64,000 bases of DNA from Bacteroidaceae bacterium (GCA_024693505.1 JAILKU010000022.1:1-64000); one strand, 5' to 3'; shown: positions 53,227 to 62,445, counted from the stretch's first letter. Notes: a model not told the origin generated them from the letters alone. Made by a program: numbers and translations.

Positions 53227-53718
53227 TCAGCGCGGGATCTCGATAACCTCGAGGTCCTCGAAGGCGCCGTCGCGGGCGGTGAAGCGGACAAGGGTGCGCA
53301 CCAGGTGCCATCCCTGCAGGCCCGCCGCTCCGGGATTGATATGGAGCAGGCCGAGCCGCTTGTCGTACTGCACCTTCAGGATATGGCTGTGGCCGCTGAT
53401 GAAGAGCTTGGGCGGACGGGCATAGATCTGCTGGCGTATGCCGGGATCGTAGCGGCCCGGATAGCCCCCGATATGGGTCATCAGCACCTCGGCGCCCTCG
53501 CAGTCCCAGCAGAGCTTCACCGGGAACATACGGCGAAGGTCGCCTCCGTCGCAATTACCGCAGACTGCCCGCAGGGGACGGAACTCCTGAAGGCGCAGGG
53601 CAAGCTCGAGCGACCCGATATCGCCGGCATGCCAAATCTCGTCGCACGACTCGAAGTATTCCAGGTATCTGGCATCCCAATAGCCGTGGGTATCACTTAA
53701 AAGACCAATGCGCTTCAA
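53227..53718 (-). CDS. YfcE/MJ0936-family metallophosphoesterase
   Basis: 163 aa. Calcineurin-fold phosphodiesterase with every metal-binding motif: LLSDTHGYWD, HAGDIGS, CGNCDGG, THIGGYPGR and SGHSHI. No signal peptide, so cytoplasmic, unlike the exported phosphoesterases at 31-36 kb. The family acts on phosphodiesters in vitro; the cellular substrate is unknown. Its stop is 34 bp from the convergent GH95-like gene. Confidence 0.92.
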   Translation of the reverse strand: MKRIGLLSDTHGYWDARYLEYFESCDEIWHAGDIGSLELALRLQEFRPLRAVCGNCDGGDLRRMFPVKLCWDCEGAEVLMTHIGGYPGRYDPGIRQQIYARPPKLFISGHSHILKVQYDKRLGLLHINPGAAGLQGWHLVRTLVRFTARDGAFEDLEVIEIPR

Positions 53719-53830
53719 CTTTTTTTAATTCATAATTCATAATTCAAAAGGTTCAAAGTTGACCTTCGGTCGACTCCCTTGACCTTTTGAACTTTTGAAC
53801 CTCTTGAACCTTTTGAGCCTTTCTCACTTT
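53719..53830. repeat. TTCATAATT and GTTCAAAAG repeat tract overlapping the MATE 3' end
   Basis: AATTCATAATTCATAATTCAAAAGG, then TTGACCTTCGGTCGACTCC (complement of the block near 46675), then TTTTGAACTTTTGAACCTCTTGAACC. The MATE gene's stop (53753) lies inside it. Confidence 0.7.
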
Positions 53831-55165
53831 CCTCACCAGCCAGTAGAGCATGCCGATGGCTGCGAAGAAGCTGATGCAGTCTGATATGGGATGGGAGAGC
53901 CAAACGCCATCCAGGCCCCAGCGGCGGGGCAGGAAGATGAGCAGGGGAATGAGAAACAGCATCTGGCGGCTCACACTCAGGAAAATGCTCTTGCCTGCAT
54001 GACCGATGCTCTGGAAGAAATTGCCTATCACGATCTGCGAACCCACGATAGGGAAGGCGGCAGCTGTGATGCGGAACCCGCGAACGGCAATCTGCGAGAT
54101 GGTGGGGTCGCTGGTGAAGGCGCGCACCAGGAGCTGAGGCATGAACTGCACGATGAGGAATCCGGCGGTGGTGACCAGTGTGCCGGCTATCATCGTATAG
54201 CGAAGCACGCGCCAGACACGGTCGTTCTGATGAGCGCCCCAGTTGTAGCCGGCAATGGGCTGCATGCCCTGGTTGAGTCCCATAACGACCATGGTAAAGA
54301 GGAACATCACGCTGTTCATGATGCCGTACGCCCCGATGGCATAGTCTCCTCCGTGGGTGCGCAGGCCGCGGTTGATGAGCAGCACCACCAGACAGGCGCA
54401 GCTGTTCATCAGGAACGGGCTCATACCGATGGCCAGCGTCTGGCGTACGATATCGGGTCTTACGCGGAAGATGCCCCGCTTCAGGCGCAGCAGTTCGGTG
54501 GGGGCGGAGAACATGTAGATCTGCCATACGAGGCTTACGGCCTGGCTGAGGATGGTAGCTATGGCCGCACCGCGGATGCCCATATGGAGACCCCAGATGA
54601 AGAGGGGGTCGAGGATGGTGTTCAGTACGACAGTCAGGATGGTGCAGTTCATGGCTGCCCGCGGATGCCCTGCCGCCCTGAGGATGGCGTTCAGGCCGAA
54701 ATAGCTGTGGGTGATGATGTTGCCGATCAGGATAACCTGCATATATTCTCGGGCATAGGGAATAGTGGCCTCGCTTGCGCCGAAGAGATAGAGGATGCGG
54801 TCGAGGTATGGCCAGCACGCAAGGGTGAAGAGCAGGCCGATGATGATGTTCAGGGTGATGGCATTCCCCAGTACGAACTGCGCCGTGCGGTAGTCCTTCT
54901 GGCCCAGGCGTACGCTGATCACGGTGCTGGCTCCCACGCCAACCATGGCTCCCAGCGCGGCGCTCAGGTTCATGAAGGGGAAAGTGGTGGCCAGTCCGCT
55001 GATGGCCAAGGGGCCTACGCCCTGTCCGATGAAGATGCGGTCAACATTGTTGTAAAGGCTGCTGGCCGTCATTGCGATAATGGCAGGCAGGGCATATTGC
55101 CAGAGCAGTCGTCCGATGCTCTTCATGCCCAGTTCGGTGGGAATGTATTGTCTCTTCTGCTCCAT
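53753..55165 (-). CDS. MATE family efflux transporter
   Basis: 470 aa from the ATG at 55165 (MEQKRQYIPTELGMKSIGRLLWQYALPAII); the 35 residues before it in the track are unlikely. Twelve hydrophobic segments arranged as two six-helix halves (FPFMNLSAALGAMVGVGAST; HSYFGLNAILRAAGHPRAAM; PIAGYNWGAHQNDRVWRVL). Sodium- or proton-driven export of cationic drugs or metabolites is the family role; substrate unknown. The last ~20 residues (QKVQEVQKFKRSRESTEGQL) are basic, not membrane-like, and encoded by the GTTCAAAAG repeat, so the protein has probably gained this tail. Confidence 0.9.
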   Translation of the reverse strand: MEQKRQYIPTELGMKSIGRLLWQYALPAIIAMTASSLYNNVDRIFIGQGVGPLAISGLATTFPFMNLSAALGAMVGVGASTVISVRLGQKDYRTAQFVLGNAITLNIIIGLLFTLACWPYLDRILYLFGASEATIPYAREYMQVILIGNIITHSYFGLNAILRAAGHPRAAMNCTILTVVLNTILDPLFIWGLHMGIRGAAIATILSQAVSLVWQIYMFSAPTELLRLKRGIFRVRPDIVRQTLAIGMSPFLMNSCACLVVLLINRGLRTHGGDYAIGAYGIMNSVMFLFTMVVMGLNQGMQPIAGYNWGAHQNDRVWRVLRYTMIAGTLVTTAGFLIVQFMPQLLVRAFTSDPTISQIAVRGFRITAAAFPIVGSQIVIGNFFQSIGHAGKSIFLSVSRQMLFLIPLLIFLPRRWGLDGVWLSHPISDCISFFAAIGMLYWLVRKVRKAQKVQEVQKFKRSRESTEGQL

Positions 55166-55340
55166 TTGTTCTGATGAACCCTTCGGTAGTATAATATAAT
55201 AATGTGTGCGGGGGTCCGAAACGCCCAAAACGGGGGTGAAAAAGTTCCCGCATTTCCTTCCGCAGTGCAAATTTACTCATTAATTGGTTTATTATCCAAT
55301 TTTTTTGCGCGAAATGATAGGCTGGTTCACGTTTTTTTAC

Positions 55341-55348
55341 TAATTTTG
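55341..55348 (+). promoter_or_regulatory. -7 element for the decarboxylase operon
   Basis: TAATTTTG followed by TGCC, 51 bp upstream of the ATG at 55399. Confidence 0.5.
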
Positions 55349-55398
55349 TGCCGTTTTTGCGAAACGAACACATACTTTTATATTAACTTTCAAAATAA

Positions 55399-56970
55399 AT
55401 GAGTACTCAAGCAGAAAAGATCAAGGAGTTGGTTGAACTCCGTGCCAAAGCCCGTATAGGCGGTGGCGAGAAGGCTATTGAGAAGCAGCATGAGAAGGGC
55501 AAGTACACAGCCCGCGAGCGCATTGCCATGCTGCTGGACGAAGGTAGCTTCGAGGAAATGGACATGTTTGTGCAGCACCGTTGCACGAACTTCGGAATGG
55601 ACAAGAAGCATTATCTGGGCGACGGTGTGGTGACCGGTAGCGGAACTATCGGCGGCCGTCTGGTTTATGTCTTTGCACAGGACTTTACCGTAAGTGCCGG
55701 TTCTCTGAGCGAGATGCTGGCAAGCAAGATTTGCAAGGTGATGGACATCGCCATGAAGGTAGGTGCCCCCGTTATCGGTCTGAACGACTCGGGCGGTGCC
55801 CGTCTGCAGGAGGGTATCAATGCCCTGGCCGGCTATAGCGAGATATTCCAGCGCAATATCATGGCCAGCGGTGTGATTCCCCAGATTTCCGCTATCATGG
55901 GTCCGTGTGCCGGCGGTGCCGTTTATAGTCCTGCCCTGACCGACTTCACCCTGATGATGGAGAACACTTCCTATATGTTCCTCACCGGTCCCGCAGTCGT
56001 AAAGACCGTGCTGGGCGAGGTGGTTACCCAGGAGCAGCTGGGCGGTGCCAGCGTACACAGCACCAAGTCGGGCGTTACGCACTTCACGGCTTCCTCCGAG
56101 GAAGAGGCTATGGCCATGATCAAGCAACTCATCAGCTATATTCCCCAGAACAACCTGGAGAAGACGCCCCGTGTGGCTTGCACCGATCCCATCGACCGCA
56201 AGGAGGACTACCTCAACGAGATTATCCCCGAGAATCCCAACATGCCCTACGATATGTACGAGGTTATTGCCGGTATCGTGGACAATGGCGAGTTCTTCGA
56301 GGTTCAGCCCAACTTTGCCAAGAATATCATCGTGGGCTTTGCCCGCTTCAACGGCGAGAGCGTGGGTATCGTAGCCAATCAGCCCAAGCAGCTGGCCGGT
56401 GTGCTTGACTGCAATGCCAGCCGTAAGGGCGCCCGCTTCGTGCGTTTCTGCGACTGCTTCAATATTCCCATCGTCACGCTGGTTGACGTTCCCGGCTTCC
56501 TGCCCGGTACAGGTCAGGAGTATAATGCCGTTATCCTGCACGGAGCCAAGTTGCTCTATGCCTACGGCGAGTGCACGGTGCCCAAGGTAACCGTTACGCT
56601 GCGCAAGTCATACGGCGGTTCGCATATCGTGATGAGCTGCAAGCAGTTGCGCGGCGATATGAACTACGCTTGGCCCACTGCCGAGATAGCAGTGATGGGT
56701 GCTGCCGGTGCTGCCGCTGTGCTGTATGCCAAGGAGGCCAAGGCCCTGAAGGAAGAGGGCAAGGTGGACGAGGCAAAAGCCTTCATCAAGGAGAAAGAGG
56801 ACGAATACACCAACCTCTTTGCCAACCCCTACAACGCTGCACGCTACGGCTATATCGACGATGTCATCGAGCCGCGTAACACGCGCTTCCGCATCATCCG
56901 CGCTCTGGCTCAGCTGGAGAACAAGCGTCTGACGAACCCCGCCAAGAAGCATGGCAATATTCCTCTGTAA
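55399..56970 (+). CDS. mmdA: Acyl-CoA carboxyltransferase subunit (methylmalonyl-CoA decarboxylase alpha/propionyl-CoA carboxylase beta type)
   Basis: 523 aa, the family length. Crotonase-like N- and C-halves bind the acyl-CoA and carboxybiotin: ARIGGGEKAIEKQHEKGKY, GLNDSGGARLQEG, MGPCAGGAVYSPALTDF, VDVPGFLPGTGQEYNAVI. First gene of an operon with gamma, biotin-carrier and beta subunits, which points to a sodium-pumping decarboxylase, most likely for methylmalonyl-CoA in the succinate-propionate route. Without a biotin carboxylase gene here a carboxylase role is less supported. Substrate choice is an inference. Confidence 0.9.
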   Translation: MSTQAEKIKELVELRAKARIGGGEKAIEKQHEKGKYTARERIAMLLDEGSFEEMDMFVQHRCTNFGMDKKHYLGDGVVTGSGTIGGRLVYVFAQDFTVSAGSLSEMLASKICKVMDIAMKVGAPVIGLNDSGGARLQEGINALAGYSEIFQRNIMASGVIPQISAIMGPCAGGAVYSPALTDFTLMMENTSYMFLTGPAVVKTVLGEVVTQEQLGGASVHSTKSGVTHFTASSEEEAMAMIKQLISYIPQNNLEKTPRVACTDPIDRKEDYLNEIIPENPNMPYDMYEVIAGIVDNGEFFEVQPNFAKNIIVGFARFNGESVGIVANQPKQLAGVLDCNASRKGARFVRFCDCFNIPIVTLVDVPGFLPGTGQEYNAVILHGAKLLYAYGECTVPKVTVTLRKSYGGSHIVMSCKQLRGDMNYAWPTAEIAVMGAAGAAAVLYAKEAKALKEEGKVDEAKAFIKEKEDEYTNLFANPYNAARYGYIDDVIEPRNTRFRIIRALAQLENKRLTNPAKKHGNIPL

Positions 56971-56989
56971 TCCCTAAAACATACGCAAT

Positions 56990-57325
56990 ATGATTTTGGC
57001 AACTAATTGGTCTGCGGCCTGGCTGATGACAGGCATGGGTGTGGGTACGGTGTTTGTCATCCTTATCCTGCTCGTGCTTATACTTCAGATATTCAGCGTG
57101 GTCGCTGCCGCCGGAAAGGACAAGGCGCCCACAACGGTGAAGAGCGTGTCGAGGGACAATGGCGAAGAGCATCCCATCCTGAGTGAGTACAAGGATGACA
57201 TGGCTGCCATAGCCACCACCCTGTATCTGTATATGAACAATGCGCATGACGAAGAGAGCGGTGTGCTGACCATCCACATGGACGAGCACACCCTTTGGCA
57301 TGCCGAACTCAATCCGGATTGTTGA
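56990..57325 (+). CDS. OadG-like gamma subunit of sodium-pump decarboxylase
   Basis: 111 aa. One N-terminal membrane helix (MGVGTVFVILILLVLILQIFSVV), which anchors the complex in the inner membrane, then a soluble tail with KDKAPTTVK and a short C-terminal region. Gamma subunits are poorly conserved; position between the carboxyltransferase and biotin-carrier genes supports the call. Its N-terminus carries a few extra residues before the helix. Confidence 0.8.
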   Translation: MILATNWSAAWLMTGMGVGTVFVILILLVLILQIFSVVAAAGKDKAPTTVKSVSRDNGEEHPILSEYKDDMAAIATTLYLYMNNAHDEESGVLTIHMDEHTLWHAELNPDC

Positions 57326-57363
57326 GAGTGAGAGTAAAGTTAAACAATTAAAGAACACAAACA

Positions 57364-58095
57364 ATGAAAGATTTCAAGTTTAAGATAGCCGGTCGGGACT
57401 ATACCACAAAGGTGGAAGAACAGGAAAATGGCGCCCTGCTGGTAACCGTCAATGGAAAGGCCTATGAGGTTGAACTGCCCGAGCAGGCTCATGCCGCTCA
57501 TAAAACAATTGTAAAGGCCGCTGCCTCAGCAGCTCCCTCCGCTCCTTCTGCTGCCCCCTCTGCCGCTGCAGCCAAGGGCAACACGATGAGCGCTCCCTTG
57601 CCCGGCACGATCACCAAGGTGATAGCTCAGGCCGGTCAGAAGGTGAAGAAGGGCGATGTGCTCATTGTCATGGAGGCCATGAAGATGGCAAACGATATCG
57701 TGGCCGAGGCCGACGGAACGGTGAAGGCCGTGTGCGTCAGCGTAGGTCAGAGTGTGAACCAGGGCGATGCCCTCATTGAGTTCCAGGCTGATGCAGCACC
57801 CGCTGCTCCCAAGGCTGCACCTGCTGCTCCTAAGGCCACACCCGCGCCTGCTGCTCCGGCTGCTGCCAAGCCCGCCGCTGGGGCCAGTGTTGTTTCAGCC
57901 CCTCTGCCCGGTACGGTCACCAAGATACTGGTTCAGCCCGGTCAGGCTGTGAAGGCAGGCGAAACCGTGCTGACGATGGAGGCTATGAAGATGGAGAACA
58001 ACATCACGGCCGAGACCGACGGTACGGTAAAAGCAATTCTTGTTCAACAGGGTGCTCAGGTTCAGAGCGGAGACGCCCTTATAGAAATGGCATAA
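57364..58095 (+). CDS. Biotin carrier protein with two biotinyl domains
   Basis: 243 aa. The first ~45 residues are the usual N-terminal segment of such carriers ([18 protein letters not shown]). After an Ala/Pro-rich linker come two complete biotinyl domains: residues 72-140 with EAMKMAND (Lys107) and 175-243 with EAMKMENN (Lys209), joined by a second Ala/Pro linker (about 142-175). Each domain starts with SAPLPGT. Most such carriers have one domain; a tandem pair suggests two biotin sites per chain. Located between the gamma and beta subunit genes. Confidence 0.93.
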   Translation: MKDFKFKIAGRDYTTKVEEQENGALLVTVNGKAYEVELPEQAHAAHKTIVKAAASAAPSAPSAAPSAAAAKGNTMSAPLPGTITKVIAQAGQKVKKGDVLIVMEAMKMANDIVAEADGTVKAVCVSVGQSVNQGDALIEFQADAAPAAPKAAPAAPKATPAPAAPAAAKPAAGASVVSAPLPGTVTKILVQPGQAVKAGETVLTMEAMKMENNITAETDGTVKAILVQQGAQVQSGDALIEMA

Positions 58096-58100
58096 GGCGT

Positions 58101-59390
58101 ATGAAAAGCAAGATCCAATTCTTCAGTATCCTGGCCCTTCTGTGTCTCTCGGCCATGCCTGCCATGGCGGCCGATCTGGACGTGCAAGAGGGGTTGGTAA
58201 AGTTTGTTGAGGAGATGGGCATCGTCAGCTTCTTCGCAGGCGAGGGTTGGAAGAATGCCGTGATGATCTGCATCGGCTGCTTTCTGCTCTACCTTGCCAT
58301 TAAGAAGGAATACGAGCCCCTGCTTCTGCTGCCGATTGCCTTCGGTATGATTCTGACCAATCTGCCGGGTGCCGGCATGTTCGACTCCGAGATGTGGAAC
58401 AACGAGTTCCTGAACCCCAGCAGTCCGAACTATCACAGCTACGGCTATGTGATGGCTCATGGCGGTCTGCTGGATATCCTCTATATCGGTGTCAAGGCCG
58501 GTGTCTATCCGTGTCTCATTTTCCTTGGCGTGGGTGCAATGACTGACTTCGGTCCGCTGATTGCCAACCCCAAGAGCCTTATTCTGGGCGCCGCTGCCCA
58601 AATAGGTATCTTTGCCACCTTCTTAGTCACGCAGATTGACATTCCCATCTTCGGTTTCTCGCCCGCTCAGGCCGCTTCAATCGGCATTATCGGCGGTGCC
58701 GACGGACCGACTGCCATCTTCCTGACGAGTAAGCTGGCTCCCGAGCTGCTGGGTCCCATTGCCGTAGCCGCCTATAGCTACATGGCCCTGGTGCCCGTTA
58801 TTCAGCCTCCTATCATGCGTGCACTGACTACCGAGAGCGAGCGTCGCATCCGCATGAGCCAGTTGCGCAGCGTCAGCAAGAAGGAGAAGATCCTCTTCCC
58901 CATCATCGTGGCTATCGTGGTGTCGCTGATCGTACCGTCTGCTGGCACCCTCATCGGTTGCCTTATGCTGGGCAATCTGATGAAGGAGAGCGGCGTAGTG
59001 GAACGTCTGAGCAAGGCCGCCCAGAACGAGCTGAACAACATCGTGGTCATCTGTCTGGGCCTCACCGTGGGTGCTACGGCAACAGCCACTTCGTTCATGA
59101 ACCTTCAGACGCTGGGTATCCTCTGTGTGGGCATCGTGGCCTTTGGCATCGGTTCCGCTTCGGGCGTGGTGATGGCCAAGGTGATGAACCTCTTCCTGAA
59201 GGAGAAGATTAACCCGCTCATCGGTTCTGCCGGTGTGAGTGCCGTGCCTATGGCTGCCCGTGTGAGCCAGATGGAGGGTGCTAAGGCTGATCCCCGCAAC
59301 TTCCTGCTGATGCACGCTATGGGTCCCAACGTGGCCGGCGTAATCGGTTCGGCCGTAGCTGCGGGCATCCTGCTCAGCTTCCTGGGATGA
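58101..59390 (+). CDS. Sodium-translocating decarboxylase beta subunit
   Basis: 429 aa. Integral membrane subunit that decarboxylates carboxybiotin and exports Na+. Many hydrophobic helices; family features include [35 protein letters not shown] and [16 protein letters not shown]. The start carries a signal-like segment ([15 protein letters not shown]) longer than some relatives. Follows the carrier gene after 5 bp. Confidence 0.93.
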   Translation: MKSKIQFFSILALLCLSAMPAMAADLDVQEGLVKFVEEMGIVSFFAGEGWKNAVMICIGCFLLYLAIKKEYEPLLLLPIAFGMILTNLPGAGMFDSEMWNNEFLNPSSPNYHSYGYVMAHGGLLDILYIGVKAGVYPCLIFLGVGAMTDFGPLIANPKSLILGAAAQIGIFATFLVTQIDIPIFGFSPAQAASIGIIGGADGPTAIFLTSKLAPELLGPIAVAAYSYMALVPVIQPPIMRALTTESERRIRMSQLRSVSKKEKILFPIIVAIVVSLIVPSAGTLIGCLMLGNLMKESGVVERLSKAAQNELNNIVVICLGLTVGATATATSFMNLQTLGILCVGIVAFGIGSASGVVMAKVMNLFLKEKINPLIGSAGVSAVPMAARVSQMEGAKADPRNFLLMHAMGPNVAGVIGSAVAAGILLSFLG

Positions 59391-59394
59391 TCCT

Positions 59395-60639
59395 ATGACG
59401 CTCTATGAGCTGAACCATATCGTCCGCACGGTGCTCGCGTCTTCTTTGGACGACGAGTACTGGGTTCAGGGCGAACTCGCCGATGCCTCGGCAGGCTACG
59501 GCGGGCATTTCTATGGCGAGCTCATACAGAAAGATGATAAGGCGCAGGCGATTATAGCGCGAGCCAGAGTGAACTGCTGGGCTCGTACCTATAATCTCCT
59601 GCGTCTTCGTTTTCAGAACGAGACGGGGCAGACGCTGCGTCCAGGTATGCAGGTAAAGCTGCTTGTCCGCGTTACGTTCCACGAGCAGTACGGTTATGCC
59701 CTTAATATCCAGGACATCGACTCGGCCTACACTCTGGGCGATATGGCACGCCGTAGGCGCGAGATACTCATGCAGTTGGAGGAGGACGGCATTCTGCACG
59801 ATAACCAGCAGCTTGCTCTTCCCCGCCTGCTGAAGCGCATTGCCATTGTCTCGTCGGCCTCCGCTGCGGGATATGGCGACTTCTGCAACCAGCTCCAGCA
59901 CAACGAGTATGGCCTATGCTTCATCACCCGCCTCTTTCCCGCTGTCATGCAAGGGCAGAAGGTAGAGGAATCCGTCATTTCGGCTCTGCAGCAAGTGGCG
60001 GACGAGGCTGAGGAATGGGACGTCGTGGTCATCATACGCGGCGGCGGTGCAACGGGCGACCTGAGCGACTTCGACAGCTATCCGCTGGCTTCGTTCATAG
60101 CCCAGTTTCCCATTCCCGTTATTACCGGCATCGGGCACGAACGCGACGAGACGGTGCTCGACTATGTGGCTCACACCCGCGTGAAGACCCCTACGGCTGC
60201 CGCGGCCTTCATCATCGACCATCAGGCACAAGAGGTTGCGCGGCTCGACGACTTGAAGCAGCGTATCGAACGTCACTCTCAGGACCGCCTGGCTCTAGAG
60301 CGCCAGCGCATGGAGCGCTATGCCCTCACCATCCCCCTCCTCTTCGAGCGCTTTAAGCAGCGTGCCGATCATCGGCTGGACATTATATTCCAGCGGCTCC
60401 AGTCTTCCCTCGCTCAGCGCACCGAGCGCGAGCTGCATCGTCTGACCCTCATGGAGCAACGCCTGAAGGGACTCGATCCCTCGCTCCTTCTCCACCGCGG
60501 CTACAGCATCACGCGGCTCGGCTCCCGTATCGTGAGAAGCCCCCGCGACGTAAAGCCCGGGGACGTCATCGTCACCCAGCTGAATGAGGGGGAGGTTAAG
60601 TCAAGGGTGGAAGACCCTAACCCCCGTCCTTCCTTGTAG
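59395..60639 (+). CDS. xseA: Exodeoxyribonuclease VII large subunit
   Basis: 414 aa. OB-fold DNA-binding head (YWVQGELADASAGYGGHFYGELI) and the catalytic core with GGGATGDLSDFDSYPLA, PVITGIGHERDETVLDYVAHTRVKTPTAAA. Degrades single-stranded DNA with XseB. Begins 4 bp after the beta subunit gene. The last dozen residues (SRVEDPNPRPSL) and the stop codon lie in a CCTTCCTTGTAGGG palindromic repeat (see findings), so the native C-terminus may have been shorter. Confidence 0.94.
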   Translation: MTLYELNHIVRTVLASSLDDEYWVQGELADASAGYGGHFYGELIQKDDKAQAIIARARVNCWARTYNLLRLRFQNETGQTLRPGMQVKLLVRVTFHEQYGYALNIQDIDSAYTLGDMARRRREILMQLEEDGILHDNQQLALPRLLKRIAIVSSASAAGYGDFCNQLQHNEYGLCFITRLFPAVMQGQKVEESVISALQQVADEAEEWDVVVIIRGGGATGDLSDFDSYPLASFIAQFPIPVITGIGHERDETVLDYVAHTRVKTPTAAAAFIIDHQAQEVARLDDLKQRIERHSQDRLALERQRMERYALTIPLLFERFKQRADHRLDIIFQRLQSSLAQRTERELHRLTLMEQRLKGLDPSLLLHRGYSITRLGSRIVRSPRDVKPGDVIVTQLNEGEVKSRVEDPNPRPSL

Positions 60640-60660
60640 GGAAGGAGTGGTTAGTCCTGA
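60612..60660. repeat. CCTTCCTTGTAGGGAAGG palindromic repeat at xseA stop
   Basis: CCTTCCTTGTAGGGAAGG is a hairpin (CCTTCC/GGAAGG) and includes the xseA TAG. Related to blocks at 38296, 49889 and 60755. Confidence 0.6.
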
Positions 60661-60717
60661 AGGCTGAGGGGAATATGGAAGTAAATCTCACAAGTAGCAA
60701 GTTACATATTATTATAT

Positions 60718-61017
60718 ATGAATAAAGACAACAATCCGAATCAAACCGCTCACTCCCTGCAAGGGAGGGCAGGGGAAGGGTCTTCTATTGCTGGAGGGTC
60801 CTCTAAGGCTGAAGGGTCTTCCTCTTCTTTAACCTACGAGCAGGCAATGCAGCAACTGGAGATGCTTGCGGCCAAGATGGAGCAGAACGAGATTAGTCTG
60901 GACGACATGGCCGAACGTTTGCGTGAAGCGCAGCAACTGATGAAGTATTGCCGCGATTGCCTCTATGAAGCAGAAAAAAACTGCAAATCATTACTGAGTG
61001 TCGAAGAAAAATTGTAA
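60718..61017 (+). CDS. xseB: Exodeoxyribonuclease VII small subunit with repeat-encoded N-terminal extension
   Basis: 99 aa, longer than the usual ~70-80. The conserved core is SLTYEQAMQQLEMLAAKMEQNEISLDDMAERLREAQQL... read from about residue 37. The first ~36 residues (AHSLQGRAGEGSSIAGGSSK) are Gly/Ser-rich, encoded by a CCCTGCAAGGGAGGG palindromic repeat and GGGTCTTC copies. No usable start lies between the repeat and the core, so the extension appears translated. The stop TAA overlaps the ilvE -7 element. Confidence 0.88.
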   Translation: MNKDNNPNQTAHSLQGRAGEGSSIAGGSSKAEGSSSSLTYEQAMQQLEMLAAKMEQNEISLDDMAERLREAQQLMKYCRDCLYEAEKNCKSLLSVEEKL

Positions 61018-61022
61018 TTTTG
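61015..61022 (+). promoter_or_regulatory. -7 element for ilvE, overlapping the xseB stop
   Basis: TAATTTTG whose first three bases are the xseB stop codon; followed by CAG and the ATG 38 bp downstream. Same context (AAAAATTG) as the tsaB promoter. Confidence 0.5.
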
Positions 61023-61060
61023 CAGAGAATTAGCGTAAAAAGATTTAAAATACAAACATT

Positions 61061-62083
61061 ATGAATGAAATTGACTGGGGTAACCTCTCGTTTGGTTACA
61101 TGAAGACGGACTACAACGTACGCTGCTACTATCGCAATGGCACATGGGGCGAGATTGAGACGTGCAGCGAGGAAACGATTCCCATGCACATGGCAGCCAC
61201 CTGCCTCCACTACGGCCAGGAGGCTTTCGAAGGGCTGAAGGCCTACCGCTGCCCCGACGGCAAGGTGCGCATCTTCCGCGCTGATGAGAACGCCGCCCGA
61301 CTGCAGAGCACATGCCGCGGCATCATGATGCCCGAACTGCCGACAGAGCGCTTTATCGAGATGGTGGAGAAAGTGGTGAGGCTGAACGAGCGCTTTATCC
61401 CGCCATATGAGAGCGGCGCCACGCTCTATGTGCGGCCCCTGCTCGTGGGAACCAGCGCCCAGGTGGGCGTGCATCCCGCATCGGAGTACCTGTTCCTCAT
61501 CTTCGTAACGCCCGTGGGACCGTACTTCAAGGGCGGATTCAGCACCAACCCTTACGTAATCATTCGCGAGTACGACCGCTCGGCGCCTCTCGGTACGGGT
61601 ATCTACAAGGTGGGCGGCAACTATGCCGCAAGTCTGCGAGCCAACCACATGGCCCATGAGCTGGGCTACAGCTGCGAGTTCTACCTCGATGCCAAGGAGA
61701 AGAAATACATGGACGAGTGCGGAGCCGCAAACTTCTTCGGCATCAAGGACAATACCTATGTGACGCCTAAGAGCACCAGCATCCTGCCTTCCATTACGAA
61801 CAAAAGCCTGATGCAACTGGCCCTCGACATGGGCCTGAAGGTCGAGCGCCGTCAGATTCCCGAGGACGAGCTGGCCACTTTCGAGGAGGCAGGAGCCTGC
61901 GGCACGGCAGCCGTCATCAGCCCCATCGCGCGCATCGACGACCTCGAAGAGAAGAAGTCCTTCATCTTCAGCAAGGACGGAAAGCCAGGGCCCGTCAGCA
62001 CTAAGCTATACAATAAGCTGCGCAACATCCAGTACGGCATAGAACCCGACGTTCACGGATGGACGCGTGTCGTGATAGAGTAA
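61061..62083 (+). CDS. ilvE: Branched-chain amino acid aminotransferase
   Basis: 340 aa, class IV PLP enzyme that transfers amino groups to the keto acids of Val, Leu and Ile. PLP lysine in GTGIYKVGGNYAAS (about residue 181), substrate loop YGQEAFEGLKAYR, phosphate-binding region with GTAAVISPI and the ending GIEPDVHGWTRVV. Has its own -7 element, so expression need not depend on xseA/xseB. Followed by a 22-bp array and a terminator. Confidence 0.95.
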   Translation: MNEIDWGNLSFGYMKTDYNVRCYYRNGTWGEIETCSEETIPMHMAATCLHYGQEAFEGLKAYRCPDGKVRIFRADENAARLQSTCRGIMMPELPTERFIEMVEKVVRLNERFIPPYESGATLYVRPLLVGTSAQVGVHPASEYLFLIFVTPVGPYFKGGFSTNPYVIIREYDRSAPLGTGIYKVGGNYAASLRANHMAHELGYSCEFYLDAKEKKYMDECGAANFFGIKDNTYVTPKSTSILPSITNKSLMQLALDMGLKVERRQIPEDELATFEEAGACGTAAVISPIARIDDLEEKKSFIFSKDGKPGPVSTKLYNKLRNIQYGIEPDVHGWTRVVIE

Positions 62084-62107
62084 AGGACGTACGGCGCAGG
62101 AAGACTA

Positions 62108-62173
62108 AAACATCGGTGTTGTTTTGGCAAAACAACGACGTAGAAAAGGCAAAACAATGGCGTTGTTTTCTAT
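62108..62173. repeat. 22-bp palindromic array downstream of ilvE
   Basis: Units at 62108, 62130 and 62152, exactly 22 bp apart, with AAACATCGGTGTTGTTTTGG shared with the array at 37664. Cores such as AAACAATGGCGTTGTTT are near palindromes. Confidence 0.85.
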
Positions 62174-62301
62174 GGGTGCCCGTTAAGTCTTTCTCGGCGT
62201 CTTTCCTGTCTTGGGCAGAGGTATCTGCTGGTTCTTCTGCAACATGCTTCTGGATTGCTCAAGATAACAGACAGTTTCTTTAAGAACGTTTTATTTATAA
62301 C

Positions 62302-62333
62302 AAGAAAGGCCCGCCGGATGGCGGGCCTTTCTT
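62302..62333. terminator. Perfect bidirectional rho-independent terminator
   Basis: AAGAAAGGCCCGCC pairs with GGCGGGCCTTTCTT across GGAT: 14 bp, T-rich or A-rich ends on both strands. Serves ilvE (plus) and the GLUG gene (minus). Confidence 0.9.
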
Positions 62334-62445
62334 TGGTTCCTCCCTTGATGTGGAGGTTAGAGGTTTTCACTAAACCAGAACCTTGAGCTTTGCTCGAGCT
62401 TCTTTCCGTTCGGTAGAACACTCGAGCAAGCTCAGCGTTCTATTC

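Larger units (their letters stand above)
62084..62445. other. Gene-free region downstream of ilvE: 22-bp array, terminator, GAGC hairpins
   Basis: 362 bp. 22-bp palindromic array (62108-62173), perfect terminator (62302-62333), and two GAGC-loop-GCTC hairpins (62385-62395 and 62424-62433) close to the stop of the last gene. No coding sequence seen. Confidence 0.75.

Noticed and set aside
53891-55174. 427-codon plus-strand ORF opposite the MATE gene
   Set aside because: Rich in His/Gly/Asp with no hydrophobic or domain pattern, while the minus strand has twelve clear membrane segments.
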